18,905 bases of DNA from Anaerolinea thermophila (GCA_020722405.1 DYKW01000013.1:1-18905); one strand, 5' to 3'. Shown: positions 1-6,915, counted from the stretch's first letter. Translations and numbers: made by a program. The notes: generated by a model from the letters alone, not told the origin.

Positions 1-133
1 CCATGAAAAATAATTTTCACCACCAGACATGGAAATCTATTTTCAGATCAGATACTCTCAGTAACCTGAGGGGTCTTATGGGTTGTCCAAAATTTACTTC
101 CTTTTTTTCTGAGTCGTATAGTGTGAGGCCATG
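1..133. other. Intergenic stretch with no recognised gene
   Basis: I see no convincing coding frame here. Open frames across it lack a ribosome site and run through the tRNA and terminators downstream. The only structure noticed is a short 5-bp hairpin (CTCAG at 57-61, CTGAG at 66-70). It is probably the spacer between an unseen gene to the left and the tRNA. Confidence 0.4.
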
Positions 134-166
134 TTTAACGCAAAGTCGCAAAGACGCGAAGGCAGG
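134..166 (+). repeat. Dispersed intergenic repeat, copy A
   Basis: A 33-base unit begins TTTAACGCAAAG and ends AAGGCAGG, with an internal CGC-AAG periodicity. It matches the reverse complement of 8913-8945 at 29 of 33 positions, and more weakly the reverse complement of 18855-18880. All three copies are in gene-free DNA. The function is unknown. Confidence 0.7.
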
Positions 167-209
167 TGGGTAGGCGTCAGCATGGGGAAAAATTTGTACG
201 GCATTTTCG

Positions 210-238
210 TTGACGTTTTTGTGTCTCCATGATAAAAT
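210..238 (+). promoter_or_regulatory. Promoter of the tRNA-Lys gene
   Basis: A TTGACG -35 box (210-215) and a TAAAAT -10 box (233-238) are separated by exactly 17 bases, close to the housekeeping sigma consensus. The expected start, near 245, lies just upstream of the tRNA at 250. Confidence 0.75.
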
Positions 239-249
239 GCGGGACGCTT

Positions 250-321
250 GGGCGCGTAGCTCAATGGCAGAGCAGTGGCCTTTTAAGCCATTGGTTGAGG
301 GTTCGAGTCCCCCCGCGCTCA
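250..321 (+). tRNA. tRNA-Lys (anticodon TTT)
   Basis: A full 72-base cloverleaf can be drawn. The acceptor stem is 250-256 with 314-320 (one G-T pair), and the D stem is GCTC/GAGC (259-262, 270-273). The anticodon stem is 275-279 with 287-291, and loop CTTTTAA places TTT at 282-284. The T stem is 297-301 with 309-313 around loop TTCGAGT. The discriminator is A321. The 3' CCA is not encoded, because the next bases are CAA, so it must be added after transcription. The T stem has one A298-C312 mismatch. The gene has its own promoter and a terminator, so it is a single transcription unit that decodes AAA and AAG. Confidence 0.96.
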
Positions 322-326
322 CAAAT

Positions 327-368
327 ACAAAACGCTCACGGTTCATCGCCGGGGCGTTTTGTGTTTTT
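327..368 (+). terminator. Intrinsic terminator after tRNA-Lys
   Basis: A 9-bp stem (ACAAAACGC at 327-335 with GCGTTTTGT at 354-362) is followed by GTTTTT. It begins six bases after the tRNA end, so it should define the 3' end of the precursor. Confidence 0.75.
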
Positions 369-411
369 AAGTGGGCGTAACGGTTCACCTGCTGGGCGAT
401 GGTTGCGGCAT

Positions 412-463
412 AAAAAAACGGCACACGTATGGTACGTGTGCCGTAAGGTATGTGTGCCGTTTT
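412..463 (-). terminator. Intrinsic terminator of rpsA, with a duplicated arm
   Basis: Read on the minus strand, a perfect 12-bp hairpin with a 3-base loop (arms 433-444 and 418-429) is followed by seven T residues (412-418). It lies about 40 bases after the rpsA stop. A further arm at 449-463 nearly repeats the first arm of the hairpin. It can pair with the distal arm and its A/T flank over 15 positions with one G-T pair, so two alternative terminator stems are possible. Confidence 0.85.
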
Positions 464-482
464 GTATTGGGTTGGATGTAGG

Positions 483-1811
483 TCAGGCTTCGTTTTCGGG
501 GATCTCGGTGGCCTCAGCGGTTTCAGTTTCAGGAGCGCTGGCTTCTGGTTGTTTTTCTTCAAGCGCCTGATCTTCCGCTTCTTCGGTCTCTAAGTCGGAA
601 ACTTCTTCGGCCAGATCGATCTTCCAATCCAGGTCAGCGTAGGCCGCGGAATCAACCTTGCGAATGGAAAGCCCAATGCGGCGACGGTCAGTGTCAATTT
701 TGATGATGCGCAGCGTAACTTCATCACCTTCCTTGACGACTTCTTTGGGATGATTGATGCGTTCTTCGCTCAATTCGGAAATGTGAATGAGGCCTTCCAA
801 GTCTTCATCTTCTTCGATGCGGGCGAAGGCACCGAACTTTGTCAGGTGGGTAATGGTGCCCTTAATCAACTGACCGACGCGGTATTGCTTGGCTTTACGC
901 ACCCAGGGGTCTTCCTGTAACTGGCGCATGGAAAGCCCGATGCGGCGACGGTCCTCGTCTATGCTGATGACTTTAACTTCAACTTCGTCACCGATCTTGA
1001 GGGCTTCTTTAGGGTGTTTGATGCGATCCCAAGAAATTTCAGAGATGTGTACCAAACCATCTGCGCCATCGATGTTGACAAAAGCACCGAAGTCAGCCAG
1101 GCTGGTCACGCGGCCGGTGCGAACTTCTCCTACAGAGAGTTCTCCTAGCAAACGATCTTTGAGTACTTCACGGGTTTCTTTGAGTGCAGTCCGTTCGGAA
1201 AGAATCAAGCGGCGGCGGTTGCGATCTACTTCGATAACAACAACGTTGATTTCTTCGCCAATCATTTCTGCCCAACGTTCTTCGGGGGTATCTCCACCGG
1301 CTTGACTGCGCCGGACAACACTGACCTGTGAGGCCGGCACAAACCCACGCAAGGTTTTCATTGGAACCAATAAGCCGCCCTTGTTATATCCAGAGATGAC
1401 GCCCTGGTAGATTTCACCTGAATCGCGCAAGGCTTCTACCCAGGCCCAATCTTCTTCTTCGCGGGCGCGCAGATAAGAGAGTACTACGTTACCATTTTGA
1501 TCTTCAGGTTTGATAACGTATACTGGAATTTCTGCACCAATAACAAATTGGGTACGTTCTTCTTCGGGAATGCGCTCCCACTCCCGACTAGAGAGAACCC
1601 CCTCGGATTTTGTTCCAATGCTTACCAGGATTTCATCACCGTTGATATTGGCGATGACGCCCTTTCGAATTTCACCTTGATGAGGAAATTCGATACCGAC
1701 ATCTTCCTGCTTGAGCAGGTCTTCCATTGAATCTAGCTGCGTGTAGTCTGTGTGTTCTTCGAATACCTCATGTTGTTGCTGTTGATTGGCCAGTGAATGA
1801 TTTGCTTCCAT
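483..1811 (-). CDS. rpsA: 30S ribosomal protein S1
   Basis: S1 is an RNA-binding protein of the small subunit that helps load mRNA, especially mRNA with weak Shine-Dalgarno sites. Several genes in this window have such sites. The 442-residue product has four S1 (OB-fold) repeats at about 46-113, 132-207, 226-296 and 311-385. The last two carry the typical FGAFV/FGAFA, HISE and DRRRIGLS elements. Four repeats are fewer than the six of E. coli, as in many non-proteobacterial S1 proteins. The C-terminal 45 or so residues are Glu-rich and probably disordered. The ATG at 1811 has a GGGAG about 16 bases upstream, which is far for a ribosome site; an inner Met29 is possible but less likely. It is transcribed divergently from metK. 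Confidence 0.95.
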   Translation of the reverse strand: MEANHSLANQQQQHEVFEEHTDYTQLDSMEDLLKQEDVGIEFPHQGEIRKGVIANINGDEILVSIGTKSEGVLSSREWERIPEEERTQFVIGAEIPVYVIKPEDQNGNVVLSYLRAREEEDWAWVEALRDSGEIYQGVISGYNKGGLLVPMKTLRGFVPASQVSVVRRSQAGGDTPEERWAEMIGEEINVVVIEVDRNRRRLILSERTALKETREVLKDRLLGELSVGEVRTGRVTSLADFGAFVNIDGADGLVHISEISWDRIKHPKEALKIGDEVEVKVISIDEDRRRIGLSMRQLQEDPWVRKAKQYRVGQLIKGTITHLTKFGAFARIEEDEDLEGLIHISELSEERINHPKEVVKEGDEVTLRIIKIDTDRRRIGLSIRKVDSAAYADLDWKIDLAEEVSDLETEEAEDQALEEKQPEASAPETETAEATEIPENEA

Positions 1812-1852
1812 AGTATTTTTTTGTAAACTCCCGTTTATTAAGTATGGATAAC

Positions 1853-1881
1853 ATTATACGTTAGAAAATGAAAATTGGCAA
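1853..1881 (-). promoter_or_regulatory. Promoter of rpsA
   Basis: On the minus strand, TTGCCA (1876-1881) and a perfect TATAAT (1853-1858) are 17 bases apart. This leaves a leader of about 35 bases before the rpsA ATG. It lies back to back with the metK promoter, with only eight bases between the two -35 boxes. Confidence 0.8.
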
Positions 1882-1888
1882 CCTTTTA

Positions 1889-1917
1889 TTGACATGGAAT
1901 AAGTGATATGGTATTAT
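1889..1917 (+). promoter_or_regulatory. Promoter of the metK riboswitch transcript
   Basis: A perfect TTGACA (1889-1894) and TATTAT (1912-1917) have a 17-base spacer. Transcription should begin near 1924, about 27 bases before riboswitch helix P1. Confidence 0.85.
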
Positions 1918-1950
1918 GCGCCCTACTTACAATTGATGCCCCTAACGGCA

Positions 1951-2060
1951 CTCTTATCCAGAGAGGCAGAGGGACCGGCCCGATGAAGCCTCGGCAACCT
2001 GTATGGAAGTACAAGTACAAGGTGCCAATTCCGGCAGACGGATGTTCTGGAAGATGAGAG
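1951..2060 (+). ncRNA. SAM-I (S-box) riboswitch aptamer
   Basis: The conserved S-box core is readable: AGAG followed by GGGACCGGCCCGATGA, then GCCTCGGCAACC, and later GGTGCCAATTCC. Helix P1 pairs CTCTTATC (1951-1958) with GATGAGAG (2053-2060). SAM-I aptamers bind S-adenosylmethionine and normally switch transcription off. The position directly upstream of metK, the enzyme that makes SAM, gives simple end-product feedback. The 3' strand of P1 overlaps the anti-terminator arm in the next element, as required for switching. Confidence 0.95.
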
Positions 2061-2117
2061 GGCAGCCGTGTTTGCACGCTGATTGCCCTTTCTTTTCCTG
2101 AAGGGGCAATTTTTTTT
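2057..2117 (+). promoter_or_regulatory. SAM-I expression platform: anti-terminator and terminator
   Basis: The anti-terminator pairs AGAGGGCA (2057-2064) with TGCCCTTT (2084-2091). It uses the last four bases of the P1 3' strand. The terminator pairs ATTGCCC (2082-2088) with GGGCAAT (2104-2110) and is followed by a T run (2110-2117), so it shares bases with the anti-terminator. When SAM is bound, P1 forms, the anti-terminator is blocked and transcription should stop just before the metK ribosome site. Confidence 0.9.
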
Positions 2118-2122
2118 GGAGG
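2118..2122 (+). promoter_or_regulatory. metK ribosome binding site
   Basis: GGAGG lies six bases before ATG 2129. It is too close to the in-frame TTG at 2123 for that codon to be the start, so it fixes the start at 2129. Confidence 0.85.
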
Positions 2123-2128
2123 TTGTGT

Positions 2129-3352
2129 ATGAGTACAACGTTTATGACTTCTCCCTCTTTGTTGTTTACTTCCGAATCGGTAACGGAAGGGCACCCGGAT
2201 AAAATGTGCGATCAAATCAGCGATGCGGTGTTGGATGCCTGCCTGGAGCAAGACCCCAACTCACGTGTGGCTTGTGAAGTCGCTACAAAAACGGGTTATG
2301 TCATGCTGCTGGGTGAGATTACCACCAAGGCGTTTGTCAATTTTGATGAATTGGCCCGCAAAGTGATAACGGAAATCGGTTATGATCGCGCGAAGAAGGG
2401 TTTTGATGGCAATACGTGTGGCGTGCTTTCTGCCATTACCAGCCAGAGTCCTGATATTGCCATGGGTGTCAATAAAGCCCTGGAGGCCAAAAGCGGTGAA
2501 ATGACCGAAGCCGAAATCGAAGCCATTGGCGCTGGCGACCAGGGGATGATGTTCGGTTTTGCTTGCGATGAAACACCGACCTTGATGCCTATACCCATCT
2601 ACCTGGCGCATAAACTGACGCGCCGGCTAACCGAAGTGCGCAAAAACGGTATCCTGGAGTGGTTGCGCCCGGATGGCAAGAGTCAGGTGACGGTAGAATA
2701 TAGTTATGGAAAGCCCAAGCGCATCGATACCGTGCTGATTTCTACGCAACATGCGCCGGAAATTTCTAACGAAGAAATTCGCGCCGCGATTATCGAACAC
2801 GTGATTACCCCCGTGTTGCCGGCCGATATGGTGGATGATGATTTGAAAATCTACGTCAACCCGACCGGACGTTTTGTCATCGGTGGCCCGATGGGCGATG
2901 CCGGTTTAACCGGGCGCAAAATCATCGTGGATACCTACGGCGGTATGGGGCGACATGGCGGTGGCGCCTTCAGCGGAAAAGATCCGACAAAGGTGGATCG
3001 CTCTGGCGCTTACGCTGCTCGCTGGGTGGCAAAAAATATCGTGGCGGCTGGCTTGGCCACACGTTGTGAAATTCAGGTGGCGTATGCGATTGGTGTAGCG
3101 CACCCCTTGAGCGTCAACGTGGAAACCTTTGGCACCGGGGTAATCCCCGATGAGCAGATTGCAGCCTTGATTTCTGAGCACTTCGATTTACGTCCTGGGG
3201 CAATCATTCACGATCTGGATTTGCGCCGGCCCATTTACCGGCAGGTAGCGGCCTACGGTCATTTTGGACGTGACGATCTGGATTTATCCTGGGAGCGCAC
3301 AAACAAGGCCGAGACATTGCGACAGACGGCAGGACTTACAATGGCTGCCTGA
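2129..3352 (+). CDS. metK: S-adenosylmethionine synthetase
   Basis: The enzyme makes S-adenosylmethionine from methionine and ATP in the cytoplasm, supplying methyl groups and radical-SAM enzymes such as RimO encoded in this window. With the ATG at 2129 the product has 407 residues, slightly above the usual 380-400. Family signatures are intact: GHPDK at 21-25, GAGDQG at 134-139 in the nucleotide loop, and GGGAFSGKDPTKVDRS at about 278-292, which binds phosphate and metal. It is the only gene in its transcription unit, controlled by the SAM-I riboswitch just upstream and ended by a strong terminator. Confidence 0.97.
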   Translation: MSTTFMTSPSLLFTSESVTEGHPDKMCDQISDAVLDACLEQDPNSRVACEVATKTGYVMLLGEITTKAFVNFDELARKVITEIGYDRAKKGFDGNTCGVLSAITSQSPDIAMGVNKALEAKSGEMTEAEIEAIGAGDQGMMFGFACDETPTLMPIPIYLAHKLTRRLTEVRKNGILEWLRPDGKSQVTVEYSYGKPKRIDTVLISTQHAPEISNEEIRAAIIEHVITPVLPADMVDDDLKIYVNPTGRFVIGGPMGDAGLTGRKIIVDTYGGMGRHGGGAFSGKDPTKVDRSGAYAARWVAKNIVAAGLATRCEIQVAYAIGVAHPLSVNVETFGTGVIPDEQIAALISEHFDLRPGAIIHDLDLRRPIYRQVAAYGHFGRDDLDLSWERTNKAETLRQTAGLTMAA

Positions 3353-3360
3353 TGAGAATA

Positions 3361-3400
3361 ACACGGCGGGAGGTGAAAATCTCCCGCCGTGTTGTTTTTT
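3361..3400 (+). terminator. Intrinsic terminator of metK
   Basis: A perfect 12-bp GC-rich stem (3361-3372 with 3381-3392, loop of 8) is followed by TGTTTTTT. It starts eight bases after the metK stop. It also lies just past the end of trxA on the other strand, but there it lacks a clear T run. Confidence 0.92.
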
Positions 3401-3426
3401 AATTGAAGCCTATTTCAGAGGCTCAG

Positions 3427-3750
3427 TTATTGGAGCAATTTGGAAAATTCCTTGATGACCTTAGGTTTGGGTTTGTAACCGCTCATGCGATGTTGGGGGG
3501 TGCCATCGATAAAGAGCATCAGCGTTGGTACGCCCATTACCTGATACTGCATGGGAATGTCGGGGTTATTGTCTACATCCACTTTGACAACCTTGACCTT
3601 GTCCTGCCACTCGACAGCCAATTCTTCAACGATGGGGTCAAGCATCTTACAGGGGCCGCACCAAGTAGCAGTGAAATCCACCAGCACAGGTTGGCCGGCG
3701 TTCAGTACTTCTTGTGTAAAATCATCTTGGGTAACGTGTGGAAATAACAT
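3427..3750 (-). CDS. trxA: Thioredoxin
   Basis: This is a small cytoplasmic disulfide reductase that passes electrons to ribonucleotide reductase, methionine sulfoxide reductase and other targets. The 107 residues match the classic single-domain thioredoxin. The active site is W30-C31-G32-P33-C34-K35, and the cis-proline loop (GVPT) is near residue 75. There is no signal peptide. GGAGG (3759-3763) lies eight bases before the ATG. It is the last gene of the minus-strand cluster, 25 bases after cdsA, so it is probably co-transcribed with the lipid and translation genes. Confidence 0.96.
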   Translation of the reverse strand: MLFPHVTQDDFTQEVLNAGQPVLVDFTATWCGPCKMLDPIVEELAVEWQDKVKVVKVDVDNNPDIPMQYQVMGVPTLMLFIDGTPQHRMSGYKPKPKVIKEFSKLLQ

Positions 3751-3775
3751 GTAACTAGCCTCCGAATAATTTTTT

Positions 3776-4588
3776 TTAAAGAAACCACAAGGTAATCATG
3801 TAATAGCCCAAAGGGGCAGCCCACAACCATGAATCAATGCGATCCCACATTCCGCCATGGCCTGGGAGCAGATGGCTGGAGTCTTTGACATTAAATTGGC
3901 GCTTGAACAAACTTTCTGTCAGGTCACCTAGAGGGGTAATCACAGCAAGTATTGCGCCCAACAAAAGGCCATGCCAGGGGAGGATGGCATCGTTTAGGTG
4001 AAGCCAGGGGCCGTACAAACTGGCCAACAAGTACCCTCCGGCAATGCCTCCGAGTATGCCACCCAAATAACCTTCCCAGGTTTTTTTGGGGCTAATGCTT
4101 GGGCTAAGTTGGTGTTTTCCAAAATTTTTCCCTACACCATAGGCAACGCTATCGGCAATCCATACAGGCGGCAAGACAAGCAAGAGCCACCAATCTCCGT
4201 CCGGCAGGTTACGTAGTCGGATCAAATAAGCGGCCAAATAACCGAAATAGACGCTTCCGGCTAGCATGATGGAAAATTCGGTTGCAGATTGGGATGCGCC
4301 GTGTTCATAGCGCCATAACTGTACCAGCGCACCAACGAAAATGGTGAGTAGCAACACAGGGGCATCGGAATCTGAAAAACCATGGGTCAGAGCAAGCGCA
4401 ACGGCACTAACGACTAAGATGATGGTGGACGTGTGTACCCCCCCAGTACGAAATAGCGTCACGTACTCACGTCCTGTTAGACCGACAATGAGCGCTACCA
4501 ATAACGCGAAGGGGATTTGTCCCCCAAAAATTGCTGCCAGCCCAATGGGGAGCAATATCAAAACAACAAGGACTCGTTGACCGAACAT
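3776..4588 (-). CDS. cdsA: Phosphatidate cytidylyltransferase (CDP-diglyceride synthase)
   Basis: This integral membrane enzyme turns phosphatidic acid and CTP into CDP-diacylglycerol, the branch point of phospholipid synthesis. The 270-residue product has several hydrophobic helices. It carries the full C-terminal CDS signature: S-L-F-K-R, then K-D, then PGHGGMWDRID, which supplies the metal-binding Asp residues. Its ATG lies five bases after the uppS stop, with only a weak GAG upstream, so translation is probably coupled to uppS. The uppS-cdsA order is widely conserved. Confidence 0.95.
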   Translation of the reverse strand: MFGQRVLVVLILLPIGLAAIFGGQIPFALLVALIVGLTGREYVTLFRTGGVHTSTIILVVSAVALALTHGFSDSDAPVLLLTIFVGALVQLWRYEHGASQSATEFSIMLAGSVYFGYLAAYLIRLRNLPDGDWWLLLVLPPVWIADSVAYGVGKNFGKHQLSPSISPKKTWEGYLGGILGGIAGGYLLASLYGPWLHLNDAILPWHGLLLGAILAVITPLGDLTESLFKRQFNVKDSSHLLPGHGGMWDRIDSWLWAAPLGYYMITLWFL

Positions 4589-4593
4589 AATTC

Positions 4594-5313
4594 TCAGGAT
4601 GGGGTGTAAATTTTCCCAAATCGTCGGTCGCGCCGAGCAAACTCTTCTAGTGCTTTGCGTAACTCTTCTTCATTAAAATCTGGCCAGTAGGTAGGTGTAA
4701 CATACCATTCGGAATAAGCCGATTGCCAGATCAGGAAATTACTGATGCGCAATTCTCCAGAAGTACGAATGATTAAATCTGGGTCTGGGGTACCAGCAGT
4801 GTATAAATAGCGGCTGATGAGTTCAGGAGTAACTTCCTCAGCAGGTACTCTATCAGCAATAATGCCTTGCACGGCATGAACGATTTCATCTCGCCCCCCG
4901 TAATTGAAGGCTACATTTAACACAAGACGATCGTTGTGCTGCGTTATCTCGATAGCTTTTCGCACTTTCTTTTGTAAAGAAGGTTTCAAGTGTTCCAAGC
5001 GTCCGATGTGACGTAATTGTACGCCCTGTTTATGCAACTCATCCAGTTCACGATCAATCACGTCTTCTAAAATGCGCATCAGACCGCGCACTTCAGATTT
5101 TGGACGGCCCCAATTTTCTGTGGAAAAAGCGTAAATGGTAAGATACTTGATCCCAAATTCTACACAAGCGGTGATAATGCGACGCAGATTTTCCGTGCCG
5201 GCGCGATGTCCAGCAAGCCGGGGTAGGCCGCGCGATTGTGCCCAACGACCGTTGCCATCCATAATGATGGCAATATGCTGTGGGATTTTGTCAGGAGAAA
5301 GAGGAAGGGTCAT
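4594..5313 (-). CDS. uppS: Undecaprenyl diphosphate synthase (isoprenyl transferase)
   Basis: The enzyme condenses isopentenyl diphosphate units in cis onto farnesyl diphosphate to make the C55 carrier lipid for peptidoglycan and surface sugars. The catalytic motif MDGNGRWA begins at residue 18 (Asp19 catalytic). Other family motifs are FSTENW, NYGGRDEI, and RTSGELRISNFL followed by Q-S-A-Y-S-E, which together build the diphosphate pocket and dimer contacts. I chose the ATG at 5313 (239 residues), because the family usually starts about 10-20 residues before the catalytic motif. An in-frame ATG at 5355 would add 14 residues that run through an inverted repeat. Neither start has a good ribosome site. 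Confidence 0.93.
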   Translation of the reverse strand: MTLPLSPDKIPQHIAIIMDGNGRWAQSRGLPRLAGHRAGTENLRRIITACVEFGIKYLTIYAFSTENWGRPKSEVRGLMRILEDVIDRELDELHKQGVQLRHIGRLEHLKPSLQKKVRKAIEITQHNDRLVLNVAFNYGGRDEIVHAVQGIIADRVPAEEVTPELISRYLYTAGTPDPDLIIRTSGELRISNFLIWQSAYSEWYVTPTYWPDFNEEELRKALEEFARRDRRFGKIYTPS

Positions 5314-5329
5314 AGATATTCTGGGTGGA

Positions 5330-5372
5330 GGCCTGCCCATTGCATGACGCCGCATCTCAAGTAGGGCAGGCC
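5330..5372 (-). repeat. Inverted repeat in the frr-uppS gap
   Basis: A perfect 9-bp inverted repeat (GGCCTGCCC at 5330-5338, GGGCAGGCC at 5364-5372) has a 25-base loop. It lies between the frr stop and the chosen uppS start. No T run follows it on the minus strand, so it is more likely an mRNA-stability or translation element than a terminator. The same 9-mer pair occurs in the hairpin between rplI and the RodZ-like gene. Confidence 0.6.
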
Positions 5373-5392
5373 GTTCAGATAATATGAAAAAA

Positions 5393-5950
5393 TTACTCTT
5401 CTAAAATTTCTTTTTCTTTATGATTACCAATGGTTTCCAGAATCTCGATGTATTCATCGGTTATTTTTTGGATTTCTTTTTCACCGCGTTCACATTCGTC
5501 TTCAGAGATAAGTTTTTCCTGTTCGTACTCTTTTAACTCTCTGATTATGTCGCGGCGAATATTACGAACCGCGACGCGCCCCTCTTCGACGCGATGGTGC
5601 ACCATACGCACCAATTCTTCGCGGCGTTCTTCGGTCAGTATTGGAAGGTTGATGCGAACATTTTTGCCATCATTAGTGGGCATAATGCCCAGGTCTGAGG
5701 CCTGGATGGCCTTTGTAATCGCATTCAAAGCCGAACTATCAAAAGGACGAATTAACAATGAGCGCGGCTCTGGCACACTGATAGATGCCAGTTGTTGTAG
5801 GGGCACCATAGTTCCATAATATTCTACAGCAATTCGCTCTACCAGGGCAGGATTGGCACGGCCAGTGCGAATGCCGGCCAAGTCTTCTTCCAGTACATTG
5901 ACTGCGCCTTGCATACGTGACTTGGCACTTTTGTAGATATCTTTGAGCAT
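5393..5950 (-). CDS. frr: Ribosome recycling factor
   Basis: RRF works with EF-G to split the post-termination ribosome. From the ATG at 5950 the product has 185 residues, the standard size, and starts MLKDIYKSAKSRM. The tRNA-mimic helical arms are visible: RTGRANPALVERI near 29-41, and in the C-terminal half REELV, EEGRVAVRNIRRD and KEYEQEKLISEDE. A longer in-frame start at 5998 would add 16 atypical residues. The GTGGAGG just before the shorter start decides for 5950. It follows pyrH, as in most bacteria, but with a wide gap of about 200 bases. Confidence 0.96.
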   Translation of the reverse strand: MLKDIYKSAKSRMQGAVNVLEEDLAGIRTGRANPALVERIAVEYYGTMVPLQQLASISVPEPRSLLIRPFDSSALNAITKAIQASDLGIMPTNDGKNVRINLPILTEERREELVRMVHHRVEEGRVAVRNIRRDIIRELKEYEQEKLISEDECERGEKEIQKITDEYIEILETIGNHKEKEILEE

Positions 5951-5955
5951 ACTTA

Positions 5956-5960
5956 CCTCC
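5956..5960 (-). promoter_or_regulatory. frr ribosome binding site
   Basis: GGAGG on the minus strand lies five bases from the ATG at 5950. It lies inside the longer reading frame and identifies the true start. Confidence 0.85.
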
Positions 5961-6082
5961 ACGTTGATGGCGAATGAGTGAAGTTGGAAATTTTCCACCC
6001 ATGATGTGACACAGCATGGGGTGTTAAGAACTTTACTATAAGGATACTCGAAAATTGAAATAGCGCAAAGGGCGAAATATAG

Positions 6083-6109
6083 TAAAGGTAGATAATCTTA
6101 CCACCTTTA
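6083..6109 (-). repeat. Short inverted repeat in the pyrH-frr gap
   Basis: A 7-bp inverted repeat (TAAAGGT at 6083-6089, ACCTTTA at 6103-6109) lies in the 203-base gap after pyrH. It is followed on the minus strand by an AT-rich stretch but no real T run. It could be a weak terminator or an mRNA processing site. I found no convincing promoter for frr in this gap. Confidence 0.4.
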
Positions 6110-6153
6110 CCATTAGATGACGTGTAACCATCCCCCATATTTCCCCGAGGTTC

Positions 6154-6891
6154 TCAGCCCTCGTCTGATGATTTATTTGATACCAGCGTTCCTACGGGTG
6201 CACCATAGAGCGCATCGCGCAAATCGTTTTCGTTCCACAAATTTAGGACTAAAATGGGCAAATTATTGTCCATGCACAACGAAATCGCAGTGCTATCCAT
6301 AACTTGTAAGCGGCGATTGATTGTTTCGATATAAGAAAGATAGGGGAAGTGCTGAGCGTCGGGATTTGTGTTGGGGTCAGAATCGTAAACCCCGTCCACT
6401 TTGGTGGCCTTGATGAGCACATCGGCGCCGATTTCCATGGCGCGCAGCGCGGCCGCGGTGTCGGTAGAAAAATAGGGAATTCCAGTACCACCGCCGAAAA
6501 TTACCACTCTTCCCTTTTCAAGATGCCGGATAGCGCGCCGACGGATATAAGGTTCGGCAACCTGACGCATTTCGATGGCAGTTTGCACGCGTACCACCAG
6601 CCCTGTACGTTCCATGGCGTCCATCAATGCCATGGCATTCATTGCAGTGGCAAGCATGCCCATGTAGTCAGCGGTGGCGCGGTCCATGCCGCGTTCTAAC
6701 CCAATACGTCCGCGCCAAATATTCCCCGCTCCGATAACAATCGCGACGTCGATACCCATTTCTCGGATTTCACGGACACGTAAGGCCAGTTCCTCCGCCT
6801 TGGTGGGATCAATGCCGAAGCCTTGTGGGGTTGCCAGGGACTCACCACTTAATTTGAGCAATACACGATTATATTTTGGGGTTTTCTGCAT
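6154..6891 (-). CDS. pyrH: UMP kinase
   Basis: The enzyme phosphorylates UMP to UDP with ATP in de novo pyrimidine synthesis. Bacterial PyrH is a hexamer of the amino-acid kinase fold and is usually regulated by GTP and UTP. The 245 residues fit the family. Visible motifs are KLSGESL at 13-19, the glycine loop GAGNIWRG at 54-61, RATADYMGM at 71-79, GGGTGIPYFSTDTAA, and KATKVDGVYDSDP, which binds nucleotide. AAGGAG (6901-6906) lies nine bases before the ATG. Only 62 bases separate it from tsf, mostly filled by a terminator hairpin, so its expression probably depends on read-through. Confidence 0.96.
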   Translation of the reverse strand: MQKTPKYNRVLLKLSGESLATPQGFGIDPTKAEELALRVREIREMGIDVAIVIGAGNIWRGRIGLERGMDRATADYMGMLATAMNAMALMDAMERTGLVVRVQTAIEMRQVAEPYIRRRAIRHLEKGRVVIFGGGTGIPYFSTDTAAALRAMEIGADVLIKATKVDGVYDSDPNTNPDAQHFPYLSYIETINRRLQVMDSTAISLCMDNNLPILVLNLWNENDLRDALYGAPVGTLVSNKSSDEG

Positions 6892-6915
6892 GACTAATTT
6901 CTCCTTGAAAATGTC

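Noticed and set aside
17..562. 181-codon open frame on the minus strand at the left edge
   Set aside because: It runs through the rpsA terminator, the tRNA and into rpsA itself, has no ribosome site and no family features.
229..570. 113-codon open frame on the plus strand
   Set aside because: It translates the tRNA-Lys gene and two terminators. It is a chance frame.
3401..3426. Terminator for trxA on the minus strand
   Set aside because: A 6-bp hairpin is possible, but it is followed by A-rich rather than T-rich sequence, so I could not support it.
5999..6153. Promoter for frr in the pyrH-frr gap
   Set aside because: A TATAGT box is present, but no -35 hexamer is found at an acceptable distance.
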